From: a virus
Virus record (IMG/VR): IMGVR_UViG_3300013109_000037
Location: 1 to 55,418 of that record
DNA: 55,418 bases
Strand: one strand, 5' to 3'
Positions 49,225-55,418 of this stretch are shown here, in pieces (positions within the stretch are counted from its first letter, which is position 1; every line of letters starts with the position of its first letter). The position numbers and the translations under genes are program-made. The notes beneath the pieces are model-generated. The model saw only the letters and a list, made by a program, of their open reading frames with translations. It was not told where the DNA came from and made no database searches.

Positions 49225-49282
49225 GGAGAGCGACTGGTTTGCATCCAGTAGGTCGTAGGTTCGATTCCTATCAGCTCCACCA
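49207..49282 (+). tRNA. tRNA-Ala (anticodon TGC) with encoded CCA
   Basis: A full 76-nt cloverleaf. Acceptor stem GGGGCTG/CAGCTCC, D arm GCTC...GAGC, anticodon loop TTTGCAT (TGC), T loop TTCGATT, discriminator A and CCA. The TGC anticodon reads GCA and, with wobble, other GCN codons frequent in this AT-rich genome. Confidence 0.97.
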
Positions 49283-49287
49283 CCACA

Positions 49288-49467
49288 ATGAAAGAACAAT
49301 TAGTTTGGACCACAGATTATACCAATGTCTTATATGCAGACATCGTTATTGGTACTACAGTTATATTATTAGGATTAATTATGTGGCGTAATAAAACTTG
49401 GCGATGGCCTTTATTGGGTTGTGGAGTCATATATTCTATATCTACTTTACTATGGCATACATCATGA
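49288..49467 (+). CDS. Small two-helix membrane protein
   Basis: A 59-residue protein with two membrane helices (YADIVIGTTVILLGLIMW and WPLLGCGVIYSISTLLW) joined by a basic turn (RNKTWR). It starts 6 nt after the tRNA and overlaps the next gene by 4 bases (ATGA). No family recognised. Confidence 0.6.
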   Translation: MKEQLVWTTDYTNVLYADIVIGTTVILLGLIMWRNKTWRWPLLGCGVIYSISTLLWHTS

Positions 49468-49691
49468 ATAGAAAGAGACAAGCATTAAAAGAATCTGTTG
49501 TCACAGTAGGCACAGGTTTGGTTATCAATTGGCCGATAAGTGTCGTTCTTTTGTATGTGTTTATAGATATATTAGCACTATCAACCTTTATGGTGAGTGT
49601 CTGGTTGACACTTTGTTTTACTCTTATTGCTGTAATAAGAGTGTATTTAATTAGAATGTTCTTTACTAGAGATGAAAATAAGAAAGATTAA
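49464..49691 (+). CDS. Membrane protein, DUF7220-like
   Basis: A 75-residue protein with two membrane helices and an N-terminal RKRQALKESVVTVGTGLVIN motif. The 'KRQ..KES......G' start is that of a small phage membrane family (DUF7220 as I recall). The ATG at 49464 is coupled to the previous stop; a longer start at 49398 lies inside that gene. Function unknown. Confidence 0.65.
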   Translation: MNRKRQALKESVVTVGTGLVINWPISVVLLYVFIDILALSTFMVSVWLTLCFTLIAVIRVYLIRMFFTRDENKKD

Positions 49692-50133
49692 ACCAGAAGA
49701 TGCAGAGGCATGTTTCAATAATCAACATGCTAATCACTATCATGAAGCAGGTCTTTGGTCTATAGATTCATGGAAGTTTTTAAGTACATTTCTAACAGAT
49801 TCTTGGGTCGTAGAATTAGAGGGCGAAGTTGTTGCTCATAATATCGGCCTAATACACAACTTAGATGACCATATGATACCAGAAGAGTATTATAATCAGA
49901 TATCATATAACATTTTAGATAATTGTGTTCATCCAGATTATCGAATGAATGGTATATCAGGTATCTTAACCACTCATATATGTGAATCATATCCTTTGAT
50001 TAAAACATGTATTCATTCAGATAATACGGCTGCCGAACACATACTACTCACTCGTGATTTTAAGGTTATTAAAGAGATAGAGAACTTCTATTCAGATGGT
50101 GGAAGTACAAAAATTCTTATTCGTAGGGCTTGA
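49672..50133 (+). CDS. GNAT-family acetyltransferase
   Basis: A 153-residue protein with the GNAT layout: MKIRKIKPEDAEACFNNQH at the start, a central strand (VVELEGEVVAHNIGLIHN), the acetyl-CoA-binding turn in VHPDYRMNGISGILTTHICE and a final strand with ILLTRDFKVIKEI. The P-loop-like R-x-x-G-x-x-G/A motif is RMNGISG. The substrate cannot be told from sequence. It overlaps the previous gene by 20 bases. Confidence 0.85.
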   Translation: MKIRKIKPEDAEACFNNQHANHYHEAGLWSIDSWKFLSTFLTDSWVVELEGEVVAHNIGLIHNLDDHMIPEEYYNQISYNILDNCVHPDYRMNGISGILTTHICESYPLIKTCIHSDNTAAEHILLTRDFKVIKEIENFYSDGGSTKILIRRA

Positions 50134-50159
50134 CAATAGGTCACATTTTTGTGTAAAAT
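50130..50159 (+). promoter_or_regulatory. sigma70-like promoter, TTGACA-N18-TAAAAT
   Basis: TTGACA, 18 nt, TAAAAT, then TGGACACATAATGAAAAA, close to the family at 17422 and 22231. The spacer holds an inverted repeat CACA-TTTT-TGTG (50142-50153). The -35 overlaps the GNAT stop codon. Confidence 0.7.
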
Positions 50160-50199
50160 GGACACATAATGAAAAAACATCTTAATAAGGAGACCCCAA

Positions 50200-50679
50200 A
50201 TGGCACATCAGGCAGCTAAAATCACTACACAATATCTTGAGAATTATGGAGACGAAACATCTCCCCATTACAAATATAAAGGTGGTGATACCATCTTTGT
50301 TCCTTTCACAACTGAGAAGTTAGTCTACGAAGAAGACGCTTACGGCCCTGGTGAACACGCTTACTATGATGCGCCAAATGTGTCTCAGGCGACAATAGAT
50401 GCGCTTGTAATGCAATATCTTAACGCATACAATGGTTTAGAGTTCGCCTTCTCTTATATAACCGGTTCTGAAATAGTCACCGAAAACTTGATGAACTATT
50501 ACATTGATGGTGCTGAAGAGTGGGACAAACCCAAAGTTTTAACAATTGATGACCTTAAAAAGGGCATCAAAGATACTGCCGAATTAAAGGCAAAACATGA
50601 GTCTGAACAAGAGTTAGAAGAACTTATTAATGAAGAACATGAGTTAGAAGAAGAGTTAGTAGAAATAGAATTGATATGA
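50200..50679 (+). CDS. Hypothetical protein with acidic coiled-coil tail
   Basis: A 159-residue soluble protein starting MAHQAAKITTQYLENYGDET, with a folded Tyr-rich body and a C-terminal Glu-rich helix (LEELINEEHELEEELVEIEL). It has its own promoter and a ribosome-binding site (aaggaga). It overlaps the next small gene by 4 bases. No family recognised. Confidence 0.75.
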   Translation: MAHQAAKITTQYLENYGDETSPHYKYKGGDTIFVPFTTEKLVYEEDAYGPGEHAYYDAPNVSQATIDALVMQYLNAYNGLEFAFSYITGSEIVTENLMNYYIDGAEEWDKPKVLTIDDLKKGIKDTAELKAKHESEQELEELINEEHELEEELVEIELI

Positions 50680-50759
50680 AAAAACTCTTCAAATGGACAT
50701 TTTATATAATAATTGCATTTATATTATATCTTGCAATTATGTTTTGGGGTTTATTATAA
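50676..50759 (+). CDS. Tiny membrane protein
   Basis: A 27-residue protein, essentially one membrane helix after a basic start (MKKLFKWTFYIIIAFILYLA). It overlaps the previous stop (ATGA) and abuts the next ATG exactly, which argues that it is a real gene. Confidence 0.5.
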   Translation: MKKLFKWTFYIIIAFILYLAIMFWGLL

Positions 50760-51203
50760 ATGAATAGATTAACAGTAATTTTTGATGTAGATGGAACAAT
50801 CGCAGATTGTGACCACAGGAGACATTTTGTGGAGAACAATAACGATTGGCAATCTTTTAAAGAACAGACAGTAAATGATACGCCTGTTCAGTGGGTTTGT
50901 GATATCGCAAAAAGATACATTGCACAAGGTGATGATGTTGCTTTCTTTTCTGCAAGAAATGAATCAGAAAGAGAGGTTACTGAACAACAAATTTCAGAGT
51001 GGATTGGTGATGGTCACAAAGGACTTTTCCTTAGGCCCAATGATTCATATGATCCTGATGAAGTATTTAAAGCAGAACTTGCTGACAAGTTTGAAGAATT
51101 TGGTGGTAAAATTGACCTTGTATTTGACGATAGAAACAAAGTCGTTGATATGTGGAGGGCAAGAGGCACCACTGTAGTTCAAGTTGCAGAGGGAGATTTC
51201 TAG
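50760..51203 (+). CDS. HAD-family phosphatase, PseT 3'-phosphatase-like
   Basis: A 147-residue HAD phosphatase. Motif I is FDVDGTIADCDHR with two nucleophile/acid Asp residues, motif II is in FFSARNE, and motif III/IV in DLVFDDRNKVVDMWRARG. The last stretch is like the C-terminal phosphatase of T4 polynucleotide kinase (PseT), which removes 3'-phosphates during RNA repair. No kinase domain is fused. A terminator follows. Confidence 0.86.
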   Translation: MNRLTVIFDVDGTIADCDHRRHFVENNNDWQSFKEQTVNDTPVQWVCDIAKRYIAQGDDVAFFSARNESEREVTEQQISEWIGDGHKGLFLRPNDSYDPDEVFKAELADKFEEFGGKIDLVFDDRNKVVDMWRARGTTVVQVAEGDF

Positions 51204-51227
51204 TCTAGGGGTGGGCTAAAAGAAGAG

Positions 51228-51258
51228 AAAACCACCTATACAAATAGGTGGTTTTTTT
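51228..51258 (+). terminator. Intrinsic terminator
   Basis: A stem AAAACCACCTAT with ATAGGTGGTTTT around an ACAA loop and a T-run. TATAAT (51261-51266) follows at once, so the hairpin could sit in the spacer of a promoter for the gene at 51277. Confidence 0.92.
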
Positions 51259-51276
51259 GTTATAATAGATAGTAAT

Positions 51277-51591
51277 ATGAAAAAATTGAGTTTAGATGAG
51301 AGATTAAATAGCATGAGACCTAAGGATACTCCTTTACTTTGGATAGGATATACATTATTATTCATGATGCTTTTAATCCCTATGGGTTGTTCACATGTTG
51401 AACTCATTGAGGGTCTATGTTATAACGATAGAGATGGAACATACTTGTGTCCGGAAGAACCCGAACCAATCATAATTGACGACCCAATTATTGAAGATGA
51501 AAACTTATGTGAAATCTGGAAAAATGTTGATGATCCAGAAGCATATATGAATTGCATACTTGTTGCAAAAAAGTTTGAAGATATAGCATGA
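51277..51591 (+). CDS. Membrane-anchored or lipoprotein-like protein
   Basis: A 104-residue protein. After a basic start (MKKLSLDERLNSMRPKD) comes one hydrophobic segment (LLWIGYTLLFMMLLIPMGC) ending in a Cys that could be a lipobox (IPMGC). The secreted part is acidic with Cys pairs (LCYNDRDGTYLC and LCEIWKNV...NCIL). An envelope location is likely. Function unknown. Confidence 0.62.
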   Translation: MKKLSLDERLNSMRPKDTPLLWIGYTLLFMMLLIPMGCSHVELIEGLCYNDRDGTYLCPEEPEPIIIDDPIIEDENLCEIWKNVDDPEAYMNCILVAKKFEDIA

Positions 51592-51770
51592 CGCCATCAA
51601 AGAACATAAAATCTGATGAAGTTATCGAACTTATAACCTATAAAGTTCAACTTAAAAAAGCCATGAGAGAATTCAAACAGAAAGGCGAGAACAGAAAAGC
51701 TGATATAATTGCTGAAAAAATTCAACAAATAGAGTCTAAATTACACTCCAGACCGCTTGCAAAAAACTAG
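51588..51770 (+). CDS. Small helical protein
   Basis: A 60-residue basic, helical protein (MTPSKNIKSDEVIELITYKV, then AEKIQQIESKLHS). It overlaps the previous gene by 4 bases. No family recognised. Confidence 0.6.
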   Translation: MTPSKNIKSDEVIELITYKVQLKKAMREFKQKGENRKADIIAEKIQQIESKLHSRPLAKN

Positions 51771-51775
51771 AAAAA

Positions 51776-51782
51776 CTAAATA
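51776..51782 (+). promoter_or_regulatory. Late promoter CTAAATA
   Basis: CTAAATA with predicted start near 51788. The leader has aaaggag for the gene at 51812. Confidence 0.55.
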
Positions 51783-51811
51783 GTCCATAGAAACAAAGGA
51801 GATTTCTTTTT

Positions 51812-52240
51812 ATGGGACATTACGCTGACGAAAAAACAAGATTAACTGCTCTTCTGGCAGAGAAACAGAAACAAGCTGATTTATTAGACCCTGCTAGAGG
51901 CAATGGAACAGTAGTATTTAAAAGGTCCGCTGCTGACAAAGGCGACCATATCTATGTTCAATTCGCTGACCGCCATGATTCAGATTCTACAGAGTATAGT
52001 TATACAGGAACAGGTGGTATTAAGAGTGCATTAGCAGCATGGAGAACCGCAAATTCATCTGCAACAAGTGGTGATATGTATGTTGAATGGAACTACTTCA
52101 CTAATACAAAAGACGATGCATTTTGGGCAGGCGAGAAGGCAAAGTTTGAATCTTCTGCTAGTGATATACAAGACGATATCGCACACATACAGAAAATCAT
52201 AGACAATGGCGAAGATTCTGCCAATGTCGACTTTTCTTAG
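51812..52240 (+). CDS. Hypothetical late protein
   Basis: A 142-residue soluble protein (MGHYADEKTRLTALLAEKQK) with helical ends and a strand-rich middle (GTVVFKRSAADKGDHIYVQF, then TEYSYTGTGGIKSALAAW). The late promoter and strong ribosome-binding site suggest a structural or assembly role. No family recognised. Confidence 0.7.
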   Translation: MGHYADEKTRLTALLAEKQKQADLLDPARGNGTVVFKRSAADKGDHIYVQFADRHDSDSTEYSYTGTGGIKSALAAWRTANSSATSGDMYVEWNYFTNTKDDAFWAGEKAKFESSASDIQDDIAHIQKIIDNGEDSANVDFS

Positions 52241-52251
52241 AATCTAAAACA

Positions 52252-52298
52252 CATAAATAGTAGTATTACACGAACATTAAGATAAAAGTGATACTACT
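52252..52298 (+). promoter_or_regulatory. Late promoter CATAAATA with leader hairpin
   Basis: The late box lies at 52252-52259. An 11-bp repeat, AGTAGTATTAC (52259-52269) with GTGATACTACT (52288-52298, one G-U), ends 2 nt before the ATG at 52301; only about 5 bp are inside the predicted transcript. No Shine-Dalgarno sequence is seen. Confidence 0.55.
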
Positions 52299-52300
52299 TT

Positions 52301-53506
52301 ATGGCAGTTAAGAACCTACATTTAGAACATTTAGAAGACGAAATCATCAATAACGGTATTGATGGTGGTCGAGCATCTATAAATTTTCTCAGGTCTTTAA
52401 GGGACATGATGAAAGGCACCTCAAAGAAAGGTGTCAACATGACTGTCAAATGGGATGGTGCCCCAGCAATTTGGGCAGGAAAACACCCCGAAACAGGACA
52501 ATTCTTTGTCGCAAAGAAATCACTATTCACTAAAGAACAATTACACTACACCTCAATTCAACAAATCAAAGAAGCATCTGAACTATCTGGTGACTTAGAG
52601 AAGAAGTTCATAGAGTCATTTAACTATCTATCTAGACTATCATGGAATAAAATCTTACAAGGTGACTTGATGTTCACTGAGTCAGATAAGAAAATGACAG
52701 AGATTGATGGTGTAAATTATGTCACATTTCAACCAAACACAATATTATATGCCGCTGATATTGAATCAGACTTGGGTGAGGCTATCGCTACTGCAAAATA
52801 TGGTATAGTCTTTCACACCACCTATGAGGGTTCAACTATAGAAGACCTTGGTGCATCATTTGGTGCAGATATATCTACATTGGGACACAATAAAGATGTA
52901 TGGATTGATGATGCAACATACAAAAGTGTTGCAGGTAAGTCAAAGTTGACGGCAAAAGATACAGTCGTATTAACTAAGGCACTACAAGAAACAGGTAAAT
53001 CATTTCATAAGATTAAGAAACCTGCATTGTTAAAGTTTAAGAAAGTTCAACAGACTATACAACAGAAGGGTGCAGGTGCAACCTATAAGACATACATGAA
53101 CACAGAAATTAGAAAGGGTAAATTCAAACTAACTTACAACGATTATATAAAACATTTTGATTCGTATTGGAAAGATAAAGTCGTTGCAAAAGTTAAAATG
53201 GAAAAGACAAAACAAATGAAACAACAAATGGGCGAACAATTAAGAAGAGAACTAGTCGGCCTAAAACTTCTAATAACCGCATTAACAACATTTCAAACCA
53301 ATTTAGTTAATGCAAAGGGTATAATTATCAAAGGACTAAATACTGCAAAGGGTATAGGAACATTCAAGAAGACCTCTAAAGGGTTTGATGTTGTGAATCC
53401 AGAAGGATATGTCGCAGTAGATGATGATGGCAAGGCAGTCAAACTAGTTGATAGACTGGAGTTTTCATTGAATAATTTCACCGTAGCAAAAAATTGGGAT
53501 AAGTAA
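52301..53506 (+). CDS. Ligase-like nucleotidyltransferase (DUF6267-like)
   Basis: A 401-residue protein. The motif NMTVKWDGAPAIWAG (Lys50-x-Asp-Gly) matches motif I of ATP-dependent nucleic-acid ligases, where the Lys takes AMP. A GDLMFTE strand, YGIVFHTTYEG, and a late PEGYVAVDDDGKAVKLVDR (Glu-Gly and Lys-Leu-Val) resemble motifs III to V. Proteins like this are annotated as unknown (DUF6267, as I recall) in marine T4-like phages. An RNA or DNA ligase role is inference. The stop overlaps the next ATG (TAATG). Confidence 0.7.
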   Translation: MAVKNLHLEHLEDEIINNGIDGGRASINFLRSLRDMMKGTSKKGVNMTVKWDGAPAIWAGKHPETGQFFVAKKSLFTKEQLHYTSIQQIKEASELSGDLEKKFIESFNYLSRLSWNKILQGDLMFTESDKKMTEIDGVNYVTFQPNTILYAADIESDLGEAIATAKYGIVFHTTYEGSTIEDLGASFGADISTLGHNKDVWIDDATYKSVAGKSKLTAKDTVVLTKALQETGKSFHKIKKPALLKFKKVQQTIQQKGAGATYKTYMNTEIRKGKFKLTYNDYIKHFDSYWKDKVVAKVKMEKTKQMKQQMGEQLRRELVGLKLLITALTTFQTNLVNAKGIIIKGLNTAKGIGTFKKTSKGFDVVNPEGYVAVDDDGKAVKLVDRLEFSLNNFTVAKNWDK

Positions 53507-54798
53507 TGGCAAAAACACTAACAAGATTTATATCAGAAGCTAAGAATAAACCAGCAGTGTTTTCATTTGGCCGTTTCAATCCACCAACAACAGGACACGC
53601 AAAACTAGTAGATAGACTTAGTAGAATCGCAAAACAGGTCAAAGGTGACCCTATGTTGTTCACATCACATTCAGTTGATAAGAAGAAGAATCCTTTAACG
53701 CATAAACAGTGTGTTTGGTATCTCAGAAAGTTCTTTGCAAAGAAGGTGGGAGTACCTGATGTTGCGGCCAGAACAATATTTGATATCTGTAGTGCATTAT
53801 ACAATCAAGGGTATAAAGAAATCTACATGGTAGTAGGTTCAGATAGAGTCAGAGAGTTTGATACATTGATTAAGAAATACAATAAAGCGAGAGGACGCCA
53901 TGGTCACTATGACTTTGATAAGATAGAGATAGTCAGTGCAGGTGAGAGGGATCCAGATGCAGATGATGTATCAGGTATGAGTGCAAGTAAAATGCGTGCT
54001 GCTGCTGAAAAGGGAGACTACGATGCATTTAAGGCTGGTGTGGCGAATAAAAAACTTGCAGACAAGTTGTATAAAGATGTTCGTAAAGGTATGGGAATCA
54101 TGGAAGGTAATCTACCTGAATACATGATAGAAGACTTGATACAAGAAGGTGTATACGATCCAGGTATTTTCAAGGCAGTTTTCTTAATGGGTGGTCCAGG
54201 TTCTGGTAAATCAACTGTCGTCAATAAATTAGGACTCAATGCATTGGGTTTAAAAACAATTAATACAGACAAGGCATTTGAAAATGGATTAATCAAGGCA
54301 GGCCAGACATTAGATTTAACAACTGTACCGTCTGATGTTAGAAACCCTATAAGAAAGAAAGCGAAGAGAATGACTGCAAGAGGTTTAGACAGATACATAG
54401 AGGGCAGACTTGGTCTTATCTTCGATACAACTAGTGCTGATAAAGGTAAGATAGCTAGTTATAGGAAACGATTAGATTATCTTGGGTATGAGTCTAAAAT
54501 GATTTATGTTTCTGCATCATTAGACAACGCACAAGAAAGAAACAAGAAGAGAAAGAGAATATTACCACCAGAGATTGTTCAATCTGATTGGGAAAGGTCA
54601 CAAAAGAACATTGCAGTAATGAAGAAAATCTTTAAGAAAGACTTTATTCAGGTAACAAATGATGATGATTTAAAATCATTAGAGAAGAAAACAAATTCAT
54701 TGTTTGCAAAACTAATGACTTGGTGTTCATCATTCCCTAACAATAAAATGACTATGCTTTGGAAACAGCGTCAACTATTAACCAAAAAATATAATTAA
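53506..54798 (+). CDS. NadR-like nucleotidyltransferase fused to a P-loop kinase
   Basis: A 430-residue fusion. The N-terminal nucleotidyltransferase domain has FGRFNPPTTGH (HxGH type, His31) and SGMSASKMR (the S-x-T/S-x-x-R site); the C-terminal kinase has GGPGSGKST and INTDKAF. The order is as in NadR (NMN adenylyltransferase plus ribosylnicotinamide kinase), but the second domain also resembles zeta-toxin-like kinases. The first residues, MAKTLTRFISEAKNKP, look like the T4 capsid-targeting sequence (MKTYQEFIAEA) with a gp21 site I-S-E/A, so it may be packaged in the head. Confidence 0.82.
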   Translation: MAKTLTRFISEAKNKPAVFSFGRFNPPTTGHAKLVDRLSRIAKQVKGDPMLFTSHSVDKKKNPLTHKQCVWYLRKFFAKKVGVPDVAARTIFDICSALYNQGYKEIYMVVGSDRVREFDTLIKKYNKARGRHGHYDFDKIEIVSAGERDPDADDVSGMSASKMRAAAEKGDYDAFKAGVANKKLADKLYKDVRKGMGIMEGNLPEYMIEDLIQEGVYDPGIFKAVFLMGGPGSGKSTVVNKLGLNALGLKTINTDKAFENGLIKAGQTLDLTTVPSDVRNPIRKKAKRMTARGLDRYIEGRLGLIFDTTSADKGKIASYRKRLDYLGYESKMIYVSASLDNAQERNKKRKRILPPEIVQSDWERSQKNIAVMKKIFKKDFIQVTNDDDLKSLEKKTNSLFAKLMTWCSSFPNNKMTMLWKQRQLLTKKYN

Positions 54799-54802
54799 TA
54801 TT

Positions 54803-55288
54803 ATGGAACTGTACCCCAATTCGGTAACAGCTGACTTGACATTGAGAATATATAATGTTTATCGTAATTCAGATAATCATTATTTTGGTGAAGATAGACA
54901 CTATCCAAGTGATATAGGTCATTTTCTTTTAAGTAGTTATACTCTAGATGAAATGGGATTTGTTTGGTCTACATTATTAGAAGATGTAAATTCATTTGCT
55001 TGGGCATATGAACCAATTTTGTTTAGAGTGTTAAAATACACACCAGGTTGTTATATAGAATCTCATACAGACCAAGCAAGGAATGGTGAAACAGATTATA
55101 GTCTTATCATTCAAATGAATCCTACGGATGAATTCAAAGGTGGTATTCCTACTGTTGATGATAAAGAATATCGTATAGAACAAGGCGATGCCCTAATTTA
55201 CGAATACGGAGAAAGACATGGAGTTTCAAAGGTTACTGATGGTGTTCGTTATGTTTTTAATGTAAGAATGAAGAAAAAACATAAATAG
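54803..55288 (+). CDS. 2OG-Fe(II) oxygenase
   Basis: A 161-residue prolyl-hydroxylase-like dioxygenase. Metal ligands H and D lie in ESHTDQARNG, the distal H in YGERHGVSKV and the 2OG Arg in GVRYVFNVRM. The segment GGIPTVDDKEYRIEQGDALIY is the usual beta-turn region. It is the fourth member of the superfamily in this window. The substrate is unknown. A late box for the next gene overlaps its stop region. Confidence 0.88.
   Translation: MELYPNSVTADLTLRIYNVYRNSDNHYFGEDRHYPSDIGHFLLSSYTLDEMGFVWSTLLEDVNSFAWAYEPILFRVLKYTPGCYIESHTDQARNGETDYSLIIQMNPTDEFKGGIPTVDDKEYRIEQGDALIYEYGERHGVSKVTDGVRYVFNVRMKKKHK
55280..55287 (+). promoter_or_regulatory. Late promoter CATAAATA, leaderless configuration
   Basis: CATAAATA, 5 nt, ATG at 55293: the same spacing as at 6190 and 384. 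No Shine-Dalgarno sequence is present. Confidence 0.7.
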
Positions 55289-55292
55289 TAGT

Positions 55293-55418
55293 ATGAAATC
55301 ATTTAAAGAATATAGGTCTGGATCAAGATTGAAACATAAAACTTCTGATTGGGAAGGTAGAGATAAATTATCTAAGAAGGTTAGACAGAATTTTTGGAAA
55401 AGTTTTAAGAAACAAAAG
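55293..55418 (+). CDS. Late protein, N-terminal part (runs off window)
   Basis: The first 42 residues of a basic protein (MKSFKEYRSGSRLKHKTSDW) with no stop before the window ends. The start resembles the T4 capsid-targeting sequence (MKTYQEF). It may be a packaged internal protein. Identity unknown. Confidence 0.65.
   Translation, partial: MKSFKEYRSGSRLKHKTSDWEGRDKLSKKVRQNFWKSFKKQK

Noticed and set aside
49207-49282. tRNA-Ala as a prophage attachment site
   Set aside because: No integrase, no repeat of the tRNA 3' end elsewhere in the window, and a strictly lytic T4-type gene set.
1-55418. CRISPR array, insertion sequence or homing endonuclease
   Set aside because: No spaced direct repeats, transposase or GIY-YIG/HNH-type motifs were seen; the split-looking spots are ordinary gene overlaps.

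Overview
The window looks like part of the genome of a marine, T4-like myophage: AT-rich (roughly one third G+C by eye), with every supported gene on the + strand and packed with 1 to 8 base start/stop overlaps. The T4 core genes appear in the order seen in T4-like phages of ocean bacteria: tail tube gp19 (cut by the left edge), portal gp20, gp67/gp68-like core proteins, protease gp21, scaffold gp22, capsid gp23, a gp3-like protein, UvsY, UvsW, late sigma gp55, gp47/gp46, clamp gp45, clamp loader gp44/gp62, RegA, DNA polymerase gp43, UvsX and helicase gp41. No photosynthesis gene is present. A phage of SAR11 (Pelagibacter) or a similar oligotrophic host is my inference; the host cannot be read from the window.

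Layout. 1-6750: head and tail morphogenesis, with terminators and T4-type late promoters (NATAAATA or CTAAATA). 6750-16560: recombination and late transcription genes, a patch of tiny membrane proteins, then a complete ammonium transporter, a peptide deformylase and a 2OG-Fe(II) oxygenase. 16560-23550: small genes behind near-identical sigma70-like promoters, and a CobT-like/CobS-like pair separated by three genes of unknown function. 23550-26740: gp45-gp44-gp62-regA. 26740-40540: a 14 kb accessory island inserted between regA and gp43, which in T4 lie together. 40540-46560: gp43, an IscU scaffold, a thermonuclease-like protein, UvsX and gp41. 46560-55418: accessory genes (cupin, DruA/DUF4338-like protein, oxygenases, GNAT, HAD phosphatase), tRNA-Ala(TGC), and a late cluster with a ligase-like protein and a nucleotidyltransferase/kinase fusion.

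The main discovery candidate is in the island. A late promoter at 27426 precedes a tight operon: two small membrane proteins, CsgF, CsgG, a curlin-repeat protein, a FecR-domain protein, a second curlin-repeat protein, three small proteins and a membrane CHASE2-class III adenylate cyclase with its catalytic residues intact. This is a near-complete curli-type secretion and fibre module joined to a cAMP-producing sensor, apparently expressed late. Directly downstream is a separate candidate: about 365 nt of non-coding, heavily self-complementary sequence with its own promoter (a candidate new structured RNA), then a small heat-shock protein, a degenerate tRNA-Gly-like gene with encoded CCA, and a peroxiredoxin.

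The regulatory layout is also unusual. Several late and sigma70-like promoters are placed so that transcription should start at or within 1-2 nt of the start codon (gp20, gp3-like, uvsY, gp55, gp43, iscU and others). Several other late promoters are followed by a perfect stem-loop beginning at the predicted +1. Host-type functions (ammonium uptake, Fe-S assembly, peroxide defence, deformylation, four 2OG oxygenases) suggest a phage that reshapes nitrogen, iron and redox physiology in a nutrient-poor host.
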